From positions 1 to 54,513 of the forward strand of contig CALIRQ010000001.1 in the NCBI GenBank assembly GCA_938042195.1: 54,513 nucleotides of DNA. Reading direction: 5' to 3'. The notes beneath the pieces are model-generated. The model did no database searches, was not told the origin of the DNA, and saw nothing but the letters and a program-made list of their open reading frames with translations. Shown piece by piece: positions 31,303 through 39,547 of the stretch; position 1 is the stretch's first letter; the number at the start of each line of letters is the position of its first letter. Origin of the DNA: an uncultured archaeon. GTDB lineage: Archaea; Thermoproteota; Bathyarchaeia; 40CM-2-53-6; CALIRQ01. A program made the translations under genes and the position numbers.

Positions 31303-32409
31303 TCAACGCGGCCTTAGCTCGCTCTTCAGCCCGCTCCCGGTTAAGATTATCAGGGTCCTTTCTCCCCTCGAAGCCCTGCCGGATTCAAGCCGCTTCTTGT
31401 ATGCGGCATAGGCAACGGCGGAGCTCGGCTCGACGAAGAAGCCCCTCTTGGCGAGCTCTGAGAACGCTTCGAATATCTGCTCCTCGCTGACGACCTCCGC
31501 ATCCCCACCAGAGCCCCTCAAACCCTCCGCCATCAGGTCCAAGAGCGGCGGGCTCGTCCCTATCAGGGCATCGGCGATTGAATCGACCTTGCTCGGCGGG
31601 ACGTACTTCAGGCCCTTGAGAAGGTGGTAAAGTGGGGAAACCTGCTCCGTTTGGCAAGCCACCACCTCCGGGAGCCCATCTATGATGCCCGATTCCTCCA
31701 AATGCCTCAGGCCATCTAGAACCCCCAATAGCAATGTCCCAGCGGACGTGGGCAGGTAGATTGTATCCGGTAGCTCCCAGCCGAATTGTTCCGCCAGCTC
31801 GTAGGCGAGGCTCCTGATGCCATCCCTGAAGAGCGGATGGAGTATATGGCCGATGTAGATCTTCCCCGGCTCCGGCCTTTGGGCCTCGGAGGCTATGCGC
31901 TCCCTGCTGCCCGAAACCCTTATGACCTCGGCCCCATAGGCCCTCGCCTGCTCCACCTTTCGGCCCGAGGCCCCCTCAGGGACATATATCCTCGCCCTCA
32001 AGCCCGCGCGGGCGGCGTAGGCGGCGATCGAGGCGCCGGCGTTGCCGGAGGAATCCTCGGATACATATCCCACCGATCCCCTCAATAGGGGCATCAGGGC
32101 TGATATGAGCACAGCGGAGCCCCTATCCTTGAAGGAGCCGGTGGGGTTCAAATGGTCGAGCTTCAGGAATAGGCCATCCGAGAGCTCCACCAATGGCGTC
32201 CAACCCTCGCCCAAGGTGACGGCCTCCCTTTCGTTAACGTAGGGGAAGAAGCTCGAATATCGCCATAGGCCCCTCTCCTTGGCTGCGATTCGCTCCCTCC
32301 TGAAGCCCGACAAGGGCTTGACCCTGAGCGGGGAGCCGCATTGGCATCTGAAGTCCAGCAAGCCCCGGGCCTCCCGGCCACACCTCGAGCACTCTATCGC
32401 GTATTCCAT
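31303..32409 (-). CDS. thrC: Threonine synthase-like PLP enzyme
   Basis: A 368-residue fold-type II PLP enzyme. A short N-terminal zinc-ribbon-like segment (CSRCG and CQCG, residues 7-27) is followed by TPLVELSDGLFLK, the Schiff-base lysine in PTGSFKDRGS (about 90-99) and SSGNAGASIAAYAARAG (about 120). It should convert O-phosphohomoserine to threonine. The ATG at 32409 is chosen over a TTG three codons upstream. It lies 54 bases after the moeA fusion gene and may be cotranscribed. Confidence 0.87.
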   Translation of the reverse strand: MEYAIECSRCGREARGLLDFRCQCGSPLRVKPLSGFRRERIAAKERGLWRYSSFFPYVNEREAVTLGEGWTPLVELSDGLFLKLDHLNPTGSFKDRGSAVLISALMPLLRGSVGYVSEDSSGNAGASIAAYAARAGLRARIYVPEGASGRKVEQARAYGAEVIRVSGSRERIASEAQRPEPGKIYIGHILHPLFRDGIRSLAYELAEQFGWELPDTIYLPTSAGTLLLGVLDGLRHLEESGIIDGLPEVVACQTEQVSPLYHLLKGLKYVPPSKVDSIADALIGTSPPLLDLMAEGLRGSGGDAEVVSEEQIFEAFSELAKRGFFVEPSSAVAYAAYKKRLESGRASRGERTLIILTGSGLKSELRPR

Positions 32410-32463
32410 ACGTCTCAATTGGGCATTAACCCCCTTTAACGGTTCGCCGGGATGCGGGCCGCA

Positions 32464-34461
32464 TCAGAGGATCCTCCTGCCGACATCCTCCGTTATCAGG
32501 AAGCCGGGCAGCTTGGCCTCGAGCTCCCGCTTGAAATCATCCGACCTCAACGCCGAAAGGAACTCCTTGACCGAATCCTTCTCGATCCTACTCGCCGGTA
32601 TGAGGAAATCGTATTCCTCCTCCGCCAGCGGTATGAAATCCAAGCCATGCGCCTCGGCCGCTGGCCTTATGCCCACTCCCGCGTCCGCGAGGCCCCTCGC
32701 CACCGAGGATGCGGCGGCCGAATGGGTATTGACCTCGAAGCCCCAACCCTTGACCCGCGCCTTCAAGGATCCGGCATCGATGCCGACCCTCTCCGATATT
32801 TCCTTGATCCACGACTCTATCAATAGCCTGGTCCCGGATCCGGCGTTCCTGTTCACGAACTTCAAGCCCTTGTGAATGATGTCCTCGAATCCCCGAATCC
32901 CATGGGGATTCCCCTTCCTAACGATCAAGCCCTGCTGGCGCCTATAGCCCCTCACTAAGATCGCCCGCCCAACAAGGCCATAGCGCTCTAGGAACGGCAG
33001 GTTATAGCGCATCGTCTCCTTATCCAACAGGTGAATGCCAGCTATATCGGCCGCCCCATCCCTTACGGCTTGGATCCCCCCCAAGGAGCCCACGTTTATC
33101 ACCTTCGCGATCAGGTTGGGATTTCGCTTGCGAATGATCCCGAGAAGGATGTCGACCCCGATGCAGTGGCTCCCCATGAGGACCAAATCGGCGGGCCTGT
33201 AATCCCTTCCGAAGAGCTCGACCTCGACCTCCTCCCCCCCCTCCAAAAACTCCTGATCCTCGGGGACCCTAACGAAACCGTCAGCCATCGAGAAGGAGGT
33301 TATCGCCCCGGATCCCTTCAGGATCGGATACGCCAAGGCCTCTCCGGACTCGGACCTGACCAAGTGGACCGGTAGGAACTCCGCCCTCCCCTTGGCGGAG
33401 GCGATCCTCTTAGCCACCTTGGCCCTTTGGCGAACGCCCTCGGCCCCGCCTCCCAAGCCTGCCATGGATCTTATGATGGGGGCAACCAGCGCCGTGAATA
33501 TTATCATGGCCGAGGTCGGATAACCGGGCAGGCCGAATATCGGCTTCCCATCGACTACGGCTATCGCGGCAGGCTTCCCCGGCTTAACCTTGAGCCCATG
33601 TACCAAAAGGCCGGGGCTCCCGAGCCTATCCAGCAAGCTGTAGATCACGTCTCCCGATCCAGCCGATGTGCTGCCGGAGGTTATGATCACATCGGCCCTT
33701 CGGAGAGCATCCCTCAGGGCTCCCTCGATCCTCCTCGGGTCATCCCCAACGCTCCCGAGGCGCAACGGCGAACCCCCGTTCTCCAAGACCGCATAGCTTA
33801 GGGAGAAGGAATTGACATCGTATATCTTTCCGAAGCTCAGAGCCTCGCCGGGCTCCGCGAGCTCATCGCCCGTCGATATTATGGCCACCTTGGGCCTCCT
33901 GAAAACCCTGACCCTCCGCCTACCGATCGCTGCCAGAACGCCCGCCTCCTTGGAGGAGATCCTTTGACCCCTCCTCAGGACGAGCTCCCCGGCCATTATG
34001 TCGTTTCCCATCGGCGTCACGTTCTCGCCTGGGGAAACGGCCTTGAAGACGAGCAACTCGTCCCCCTTGGTCTGCGTATATTCCACCATGAGCACGGCGT
34101 TGGCTCCGCCGGGCATCGGGGCGCCAGTGGCTATCTCGGCCGCCAAGCCCGGCTCGATCTCGAACCCGGGCTCCTCGCCCGCCCTGACCGAGCCTATTAT
34201 CCTGAGCGCCCTCGGCTCCTCCTCATCGGCCCCGAACGTATCCTGGGCGATGAGGGCGAACCCATCCACCGCGGCGCGCGAGAAGCCCGGGACGTCTATG
34301 CCCGAGTATACGTCCTCAGCCAAAACCGCCCCATAGGCATCCTCCAGGGCGACCTCCTCCTCGCCGATCGGCGAGGGGTTAAAATGCTCCAATAGGATCC
34401 CCCTGGCCTCCTCAAGGCCGACTAGGCTCCTGAAGATCTTCCTCCCCAATGGATGCGACAA
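32464..34461 (-). CDS. moeA: MoeA fused to a periplasmic-binding-type domain
   Basis: A 665-residue fusion. Residues about 10-410 are MoeA (molybdopterin molybdenumtransferase), with RAAVDGFAL near 63, TGAPMPGGANAVL near 113, the adenylyl-molybdopterin site ISTGDEL near 195, TSGSTSAGSGDV near 260 and the GLPGYPTSA motif near 312. Residues about 420-665 form a substrate-binding-type domain (LVLMGSHCIGVDILL, NRNAGSGTRLLIESW), common in archaeal MoeA fusions and thought to sense the metal or cofactor. The start is a TTG at 34461; a second in-frame TTG lies 12 bases later. It fits with the nearby tungstate transporter: metal uptake and insertion are encoded together. Confidence 0.9.
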   Translation of the reverse strand: MSHPLGRKIFRSLVGLEEARGILLEHFNPSPIGEEEVALEDAYGAVLAEDVYSGIDVPGFSRAAVDGFALIAQDTFGADEEEPRALRIIGSVRAGEEPGFEIEPGLAAEIATGAPMPGGANAVLMVEYTQTKGDELLVFKAVSPGENVTPMGNDIMAGELVLRRGQRISSKEAGVLAAIGRRRVRVFRRPKVAIISTGDELAEPGEALSFGKIYDVNSFSLSYAVLENGGSPLRLGSVGDDPRRIEGALRDALRRADVIITSGSTSAGSGDVIYSLLDRLGSPGLLVHGLKVKPGKPAAIAVVDGKPIFGLPGYPTSAMIIFTALVAPIIRSMAGLGGGAEGVRQRAKVAKRIASAKGRAEFLPVHLVRSESGEALAYPILKGSGAITSFSMADGFVRVPEDQEFLEGGEEVEVELFGRDYRPADLVLMGSHCIGVDILLGIIRKRNPNLIAKVINVGSLGGIQAVRDGAADIAGIHLLDKETMRYNLPFLERYGLVGRAILVRGYRRQQGLIVRKGNPHGIRGFEDIIHKGLKFVNRNAGSGTRLLIESWIKEISERVGIDAGSLKARVKGWGFEVNTHSAAASSVARGLADAGVGIRPAAEAHGLDFIPLAEEEYDFLIPASRIEKDSVKEFLSALRSDDFKRELEAKLPGFLITEDVGRRIL

Positions 34462-34524
34462 TTTGAGCCAGCCCCGCGATCCCGAATCCTCTGGATCGGC
34501 GAAGCCCCTTTGGAGTTCGATCTC

Positions 34525-35043
34525 TTAAGCCTGTTGGGGCCCTTCGCGGCCCTTGGGCACGCCCCTCCTGGTCCTTACGGCGACGCCCCTCGAAGCGCTC
34601 AGCATCTCCGCCGCGCTCATGAGGGCTCTTCCGACTCCCAGCAGGTTTCCCGCTTCGTCTAGAACGATCGCCTCCTCCCCCGGCCTGAGCTCAGGGTCGG
34701 CATCAACGACGTGCTTCGCGAAGACGCTTCGCCCCTCCCTTATGAAATCGCCCACATCCCCCCTGACGATCACCCTGTTCGGCGGGGGACTCAGGCGCTC
34801 GAGGATCGCCTTGGCGCCCTCCTCCGTCAGCGCCAAGAAGCCGTCCCCGGGCCTCAGGGTCGCCACTAGGGCCCCATGCCTATAGATGGTCCTTATCCGA
34901 CCCGTGGCCTTCGATCGCGTCAGCTCCACTCCCCCTTCCGGGAATAGGGCCGCGCCCGCGCCGCGCCCGAATTGATAATCCGCCAAGCCCCTAAGCTTGA
35001 TGAGGTCTAGGGGCCTAGCTCTCTCCCGCTCCATCGAGCCCAT
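34525..35043 (-). CDS. PUA-domain RNA-binding protein
   Basis: A 172-residue protein. The C-terminal 80 residues are a PUA domain (NRVIVRGDVGDFIREGRSVF, then HVVDADPELRPGEEAIVLDE and GVGRALMSAAEM), as in archaeosine and pseudouridine enzymes. The N-terminal half (FGRGAGAALFPEGGVELTRS) is the small alpha/beta domain often paired with PUA. It probably binds rRNA or tRNA. A TATA box (TTTTATAAAAT, about 35066-35076) places the transcription start at the ATG 35043, so it is leaderless; in-frame codons further upstream are then excluded. Confidence 0.8.
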   Translation of the reverse strand: MGSMERERARPLDLIKLRGLADYQFGRGAGAALFPEGGVELTRSKATGRIRTIYRHGALVATLRPGDGFLALTEEGAKAILERLSPPPNRVIVRGDVGDFIREGRSVFAKHVVDADPELRPGEEAIVLDEAGNLLGVGRALMSAAEMLSASRGVAVRTRRGVPKGREGPQQA

Positions 35044-35171
35044 TCTAAGAGGCGTTTGGCAAACCATTTTATAAAAGATGCAAAATTTCAAAGGCATATA
35101 TTGTACTGGAGTTCATTAGAGCCCTTTTATTTTTCAATAAAACGTTTTTGTCATGCGCATAATCCAATTCC

Positions 35172-35651
35172 AATGGAGGATCAATTTACTTTGCTAAAAA
35201 GGGCGCCAAGAAAATAATAGTTTATGAACCAGTTCCGGAATTTTATGAAATAGGGAAGATGATTTTGTCGTTAAACTCAGTCCCAGCCGAGTTATATAAT
35301 CTTGGTGCGGGGACGGAAGATGCTATTTTTGAAGTAAGCTATGAGGAACTCGATAGCACTTTTGGTTTGCGCGCTGGCGTTAAAAAGAAAAGGATTGACA
35401 TTATTGATGTAAAGAAATACTTGAGGAAGGGATAGATATAGCGAAGTTTAATTGCGAAGGTTGTGAATATTCATTGCTCTCCGTTCCAAATGAAATCCTG
35501 AGGAGGATACCGCTTTACATCATTCAATATCACTCGGCCCCGCTCCCGCTTTTGAAAAAATTAAGAAGCTGGCTTCGAGTATGAGCAAAAACCTCCCTTT
35601 ATTATCGCCAAAATACCAAAACGCCGTGAGAAAATATTTTCATTTACTTAA
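35172..35651 (+). pseudogene. Broken FkbM-family methyltransferase
   Basis: An AT-rich remnant of a SAM-dependent FkbM-type methyltransferase. Three consecutive reading frames join into one protein. The first is GGSIYFAKKGAKKIIVYEP to KKYLRKG, ending at a TAG at 35433. The second is IDIAKFNCEGCEYSLLSVP to about 35565, and the third GFEYEQKPPFIIAKIPKR to the TAA at 35649. The FAKKGAKKIIVYEPVPEF and DIAKFNCEGCEYSLL segments are hallmarks of the family. The N-terminal glycine-rich start is missing, and two frameshifts are needed. Base composition is far more A/T-rich than every neighbour, which points to horizontal gain (such genes often modify surface glycans) and later decay. Bases 35098-35171 and 35652-35824 hold no other gene. 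Confidence 0.8.
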
Positions 35652-35824
35652 TCAAAGCTATTGGGGATTGGAACCTCCTCCATGATCCCCGTGGCCGAGC
35701 CCAATCTAGGCAAGGGTAAGAAGCGACGGCTTCAACGAGGGATCATTCATGCCCTGCTCGAGGACGAGCCTGCTCGAAGAAAAATTTATTACGATATGAA
35801 GCTTCCCTCACCCCGGGGCCGCTC

Positions 35825-36316
35825 TTGATATGCGAGATATGCGGCAAGGAGATCTTTGGAAGGCCCAAGAGGATAGTCGTGGATAGGGCCGAGCTGACAG
35901 TTTGTCAAGATTGCTCAAAGCTGGGCGAGCCGGTAGCCGAGAGGAGGCCCGCCGCGAAGGCGACCAGCCCAAGGATTATCGCGAGGAGGGCCGCGCCGAG
36001 GATATCGAAGGAGCTCTTGGAGAGCGAGGTTTGCGAGGATTTCTCGGAGAGGGTCAGGAGGGGGAGGATCGCGGCGGGGATGAGCCAAGAGGACTTGGCC
36101 AAGAGGATAAATGAGAAAGTATCGGTGATCCAAAGGGTGGAGTCCGGGAGGATGGTCCCGAGCGTTCGCCTTTGCAGGGCATTGGAGCGCACCCTGAAGA
36201 TCAAGCTCTTGATCGAGGCGGAGGCCGAAGAGCCCATCCCGAGGGCTCGGCCGGGGCCCGCGCCCCACGAGCCTACCTTAGGGGAATTGGCGAGGATAAA
36301 GAGGAAGGGTCAATAG
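35825..36316 (+). CDS. mbf1: Multiprotein-bridging factor 1 (archaeal MBF1)
   Basis: A 163-residue archaeal MBF1. The N-terminal zinc ribbon has CEICGKE and CQDCSK pairs (residues about 3-30) and a basic linker. The Cro-type helix-turn-helix lies at about 70-130: VRRGRIAAGMSQEDLAKRIN then VIQRVESGRMVPS. It is a transcription or translation cofactor associated with the small ribosomal subunit in archaea. The TTG at 35825 is about 35 bases after an AT-rich TATTTATT-like box. It leads an informational operon with Trm56 and TFE. Confidence 0.9.
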   Translation: MICEICGKEIFGRPKRIVVDRAELTVCQDCSKLGEPVAERRPAAKATSPRIIARRAAPRISKELLESEVCEDFSERVRRGRIAAGMSQEDLAKRINEKVSVIQRVESGRMVPSVRLCRALERTLKIKLLIEAEAEEPIPRARPGPAPHEPTLGELARIKRKGQ

Positions 36317-36343
36317 CCGGCCCCTGCCAGCGGGCGATCCGGA

Positions 36344-36883
36344 TTGCCCAAGTTGATCGTCCTCAGGATCGGGCATAGGGTCAAGAGGGACTCAAGGGTA
36401 ACCACTCACGTATGCCTCACCGCTAGGGCCTTCGGCGCCGATGGGGTCATCGTCAGCGACGTCGTTGATGAGGGGCTCGAGAGGACGATGGAGAAGGTCG
36501 TGAAGTCGTTCGGGGGCTCCTTTTGGATAAGGATGGGGGAGCCTTGGAGGAAGATCGTCAAGGATTGGATCGAGGGCGGGAATGAGCTGATCCATCTGAC
36601 GATGTATGGGATCCCAGTATGCGATGCAATCGATGAGATAAGATCGTCGCCGAGGGATAAGATGATCGCCGTTGGATCCCAAAAGGTCCCAGGGGAGCTC
36701 TATGGGTTGGCGACTTGGAACGTCTCCATAACCAACCAGCCAATCAGCGAGGTCAGCGCCCTGGCGATCTTCTTGGATCGATATTTCGAGGGGAGGGAGC
36801 TCCGCGCCAAGTTCGAGGGGGGAGAGATCGAGATAATCCCCTCCAGGAGCGGGAAGAGGATAATAAGGAAGGCGAGGGGATAA
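36344..36883 (+). CDS. trm56: tRNA (cytidine(56)-2'-O)-methyltransferase Trm56
   Basis: A 179-residue SPOUT-class methyltransferase. VLRIGHRVKRDSRVTTHVCL opens the enzyme, and MIAVGSQKVPGELYGLATWN with the following NQPISEVSALAIFLDRYF forms the knotted SAM site. It methylates the 2'-hydroxyl of C56 in the T-loop of archaeal tRNAs, and is an archaeal signature gene. The TTG at 36344 follows the MBF1 stop by 27 bases. It is followed by tfe after six bases. Confidence 0.93.
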   Translation: MPKLIVLRIGHRVKRDSRVTTHVCLTARAFGADGVIVSDVVDEGLERTMEKVVKSFGGSFWIRMGEPWRKIVKDWIEGGNELIHLTMYGIPVCDAIDEIRSSPRDKMIAVGSQKVPGELYGLATWNVSITNQPISEVSALAIFLDRYFEGRELRAKFEGGEIEIIPSRSGKRIIRKARG

Positions 36884-36889
36884 AATCCC

Positions 36890-37435
36890 ATGGAACAAGC
36901 CCCGGAGCAAGGGGCGGCCCCCGAGAGGAAGGATCGGGAATCGCCTCTGGATCGCGAGTTCATCAAGGTGATAGGCCATCTCGGCGGCGAGGAGGCCGTG
37001 AAGATCGTCGAGGCCCTCAAGAGGCTCGGGGAGGTCACGGATGAGGTTCTTGCGAACGAGGTCGGGATCAGGATCAACGATGTGAGGAAGATACTCCTCA
37101 AACTCTACGAGAAGGGCCTGATATCGGCCATTAGGGTCCAAGACGAGAGCACGGGATGGTATATATTCCTCTGGAGGACTCAGCCCGATCAGGTGGATAC
37201 GTTCATAAGGAGCCGGAGGAGGAAGGTCCTCGAAAAGCTTAAGCGAAGGTTGAGCTATGAGGAATCTCGGAGCTTCTTCAGATGCGATCGTTGCAAGGGG
37301 ATCTATCTCTCCTTCGACGAGGCCATGGAGCGCGCCTTCATGTGCCCGGGCTGCGGTGGCCCCCTCAGGGCGATCGATAATTCCAAGGCCGTAGAGAGAA
37401 TTCGCGAAATCATAAAGAAGCTGGAGGCCGAGTGA
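36890..37435 (+). CDS. tfe: Transcription initiation factor TFE alpha
   Basis: A 181-residue homologue of the TFIIE alpha subunit. An extended winged helix covers about 24-105 (VTDEVLANEVGIRINDVRKI with a basic wing) and a zinc ribbon lies near 128-160 (FRCDRCKGIYLSF then MCPGCGGPL). It stimulates RNA polymerase open-complex formation with TBP and TFB. ATG 36890 follows Trm56 by six bases. No TFE beta gene is seen here. Confidence 0.94.
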   Translation: MEQAPEQGAAPERKDRESPLDREFIKVIGHLGGEEAVKIVEALKRLGEVTDEVLANEVGIRINDVRKILLKLYEKGLISAIRVQDESTGWYIFLWRTQPDQVDTFIRSRRRKVLEKLKRRLSYEESRSFFRCDRCKGIYLSFDEAMERAFMCPGCGGPLRAIDNSKAVERIREIIKKLEAE

Positions 37436-37444
37436 GGTATTCCC

Positions 37445-38002
37445 ATGGCATCGGGGGAGGGCCAAAAGGCCGATCCTAAATCCCTGCGCGAAAGGGCCGT
37501 GATGGCCTTGTATGAAGCCGGTTGCCCTCCGAACGTTATAAAGCATTCATTGGCGGTCGCCGAGTTAGCGGCGGAGATCTCGAGGGCCATCGAGAGGAAC
37601 GGCGTGGAGCTCGACTCCGACCTCATCGAGGCAGGGGCCCTGCTCCATGACATAGGGAGGTGCCGGACCCATGGCATAGACCACGCGGTGGTCGGCGCAT
37701 CCATCGTAAGGGGGATGGGGTTCCCGGAGGCCGTAGCCAGGATCGTTGAGGTCCACATAGGGGCCGGCATACCGGCGGAGGAGACGGAGGAGCTCGGCCT
37801 GCCCAAGGGGGACTACGTGCCGAGCACGCTGGAGGAGAAGATAGTGGCCTACGCCGATAAACTGATAGAGGGGGATCATAGGATAGCGCCAGAGGAGTTC
37901 GCGAGGAGGTTCTCCCAAGCCTTGGGCCCGAGGCACCCCGCCATATCCCGCTTCTGGAGGCTCCACGGCGAGATATCGGCCCTGAGGGATCAAAGGGCCT
38001 AG
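37445..38002 (+). CDS. HD-domain phosphohydrolase
   Basis: A 185-residue HDIG-type protein. The metal ligands are the H in NVIKHSLAVAELA, the HD of LLHDIGRCRTHG and an H in VEVHIGAG, with a final D in VAYADKLIEGD. Members of this archaeal group hydrolyse nucleotides or cyclic phosphates; the substrate is unknown. It follows tfe by nine bases and is clearly in the same operon, which hints at a role in RNA or nucleotide handling. Confidence 0.87.
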   Translation: MASGEGQKADPKSLRERAVMALYEAGCPPNVIKHSLAVAELAAEISRAIERNGVELDSDLIEAGALLHDIGRCRTHGIDHAVVGASIVRGMGFPEAVARIVEVHIGAGIPAEETEELGLPKGDYVPSTLEEKIVAYADKLIEGDHRIAPEEFARRFSQALGPRHPAISRFWRLHGEISALRDQRA

Positions 38003-38072
38003 GGGCGGTTGGGCGATCCCTTTCTGGGAAAAGTTTTATGGCCGCCGACCCCCATTCCGGGATCGAGCCGAA

Positions 38073-38813
38073 GTGAAGATAAAGGCATTGGCCTTCGACT
38101 TCATTGGGACGATAGCCACCGTGAGGGCAGATATAGATGCCTGCATCGCCAGCCTTTACGAGGCGGCTTCCGCCCTCATCGGCCTCTCCGCGCCCTTCGA
38201 GGCGTTTAAGGAGGTGTATAGGGAGAAGGCCATCAAATATAGGAGGGCCCGGCTCGAGAGCCATAGGGAGATCCACAACAGGGTTTGGATACGGGAGGCC
38301 TTGGAGGGACTGGGTTGCAGCGTGGGCGATGAGGAGCTAGATGAATTGGTGAACTCATACTTCAAGCCCTATATGGCCTCCCTGCGGATACCAGAGGAGA
38401 CGAAATCCATCCTGAGAAGCCTCAGGGGGTATAAGCTGGGCTTGGTCTCCAATTTCACTCATCCGGAGCTCATATTCTCCTGCTTGGACAAGCACGGCAT
38501 ATCGGGCCTGTTCGATTGCGTGGTGATATCGGGATCCATCGGATGGAGGAAGCCCCATAGGAGGATATTCGAGCACCTCCTTGGGTTGCTGGAGGCCGCT
38601 CCCGAGGAGGTCCTGTACGTTGGCGACGACCCAATCTATGATATAGATGGAGCCAAGGCGGTCGGCATGAAGGCGGTCCTGATCAAGGGGAGCGCATTGA
38701 CCGAGGGGAGCTATTACGGCATAGATCCGATCGAGGAGCCGAAGTTCGAACCGGATTACCGAATAGGATCGATGAAGGAGCTCATGGAGATCCTATCGCG
38801 GGACGCAATCTAA
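38073..38813 (+). CDS. HAD-superfamily hydrolase
   Basis: A 246-residue haloacid dehalogenase-type protein with a helical cap. Motif I reads FDFIGTI: the nucleophile Asp is present, but the Asp two residues on that phosphatases use as general acid is replaced by Ile. Haloacid dehalogenases and phosphonatases also lack it. The other motifs are normal: VSNFTHP (II), WRKPHRRIF (III) and YVGDDPIYDIDGA (IV). The start is a GTG at 38073. It sits 70 bases after the HD gene, so it may have its own promoter. Confidence 0.85.
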   Translation: MKIKALAFDFIGTIATVRADIDACIASLYEAASALIGLSAPFEAFKEVYREKAIKYRRARLESHREIHNRVWIREALEGLGCSVGDEELDELVNSYFKPYMASLRIPEETKSILRSLRGYKLGLVSNFTHPELIFSCLDKHGISGLFDCVVISGSIGWRKPHRRIFEHLLGLLEAAPEEVLYVGDDPIYDIDGAKAVGMKAVLIKGSALTEGSYYGIDPIEEPKFEPDYRIGSMKELMEILSRDAI

Positions 38814-38847
38814 TGCCCAACTGTCCATTTGGGGCTCGGCCTCGAAC

Positions 38848-39336
38848 TCATCCCCTCGCATCGTGTGCGCTCTCGACCTTGCGCTCATCCTCCTCAAGCT
38901 TGGCTTTCAAAACACCGTTTAAATATGAGGAGTCGGATAACCTCATGCGCTTCGGCAACTTGACGATCCTATGGAAGCCCCCTCCCCCGAAGACCTCGAT
39001 GGCCCTCCCCCTAACCGATATGCGGACCTCCTCCTCCGGCCCCGGGACCTCGGCTATGAAGAGGAGTTCCTTGCCGCGGCGGATCATGTCGTAGATCCAC
39101 TGCTCATCAACCTCCTTCGGGATCCCCTCCGCCCCTCCCTTGAGCGCAACTCTGACCTCGTTTGCCCAATATACCAGGAGAGCCAATGCCGCTATCGCCA
39201 ATAAGGCCCCCAGCAGGCCCCGCTGCCCCCTCACCAAGAGCGTCAGGGTTGCAAACACTATGATGAATCCGGCCACCAGCAACGTGAGCTGGAGGAGGTC
39301 CTTCGCCTCGAAATGCTCGACCGAATCCAAGGCCAC
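38848..39336 (-). CDS. Membrane-anchored small heat-shock-like protein
   Basis: A 162-residue protein with two N-terminal transmembrane helices (about 14-36 and 41-58: LTLLVAGFIIVFATLTLLV and LLGALLAIAALALLVYWA). A soluble domain follows (about 85-155) reading LLFIAEVPGPEEEVRISVRG and then GFHRIVKLPKRMRLSDSSYLNGVLKAKL, a pattern of alpha-crystallin/HSP20 domains. That domain would face the cytoplasm if both ends are inside. GTG 39336 follows GAGGGGG. The HSP20 assignment rests on pattern alone. Confidence 0.65.
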   Translation of the reverse strand: MALDSVEHFEAKDLLQLTLLVAGFIIVFATLTLLVRGQRGLLGALLAIAALALLVYWANEVRVALKGGAEGIPKEVDEQWIYDMIRRGKELLFIAEVPGPEEEVRISVRGRAIEVFGGGGFHRIVKLPKRMRLSDSSYLNGVLKAKLEEDERKVESAHDARG

Positions 39337-39547
39337 CCCCTCGCCTAGGTGGGATGGGGCGATTTAAGCATTGACCCATTCGTACATTTCAACATCCTCT
39401 ACGCCATAAGGTTCACCGTTTGCGTGGCGATTTGCCGCCCTGGCCCCGCCCATTTTGATGGCGGATCTACCGAACGGGGCATTAGGGACGTCGGAAAACA
39501 GTTCTGGGCCCATCCTTTGATTTATGGGCTATGCGAGGCGCGCTTCG

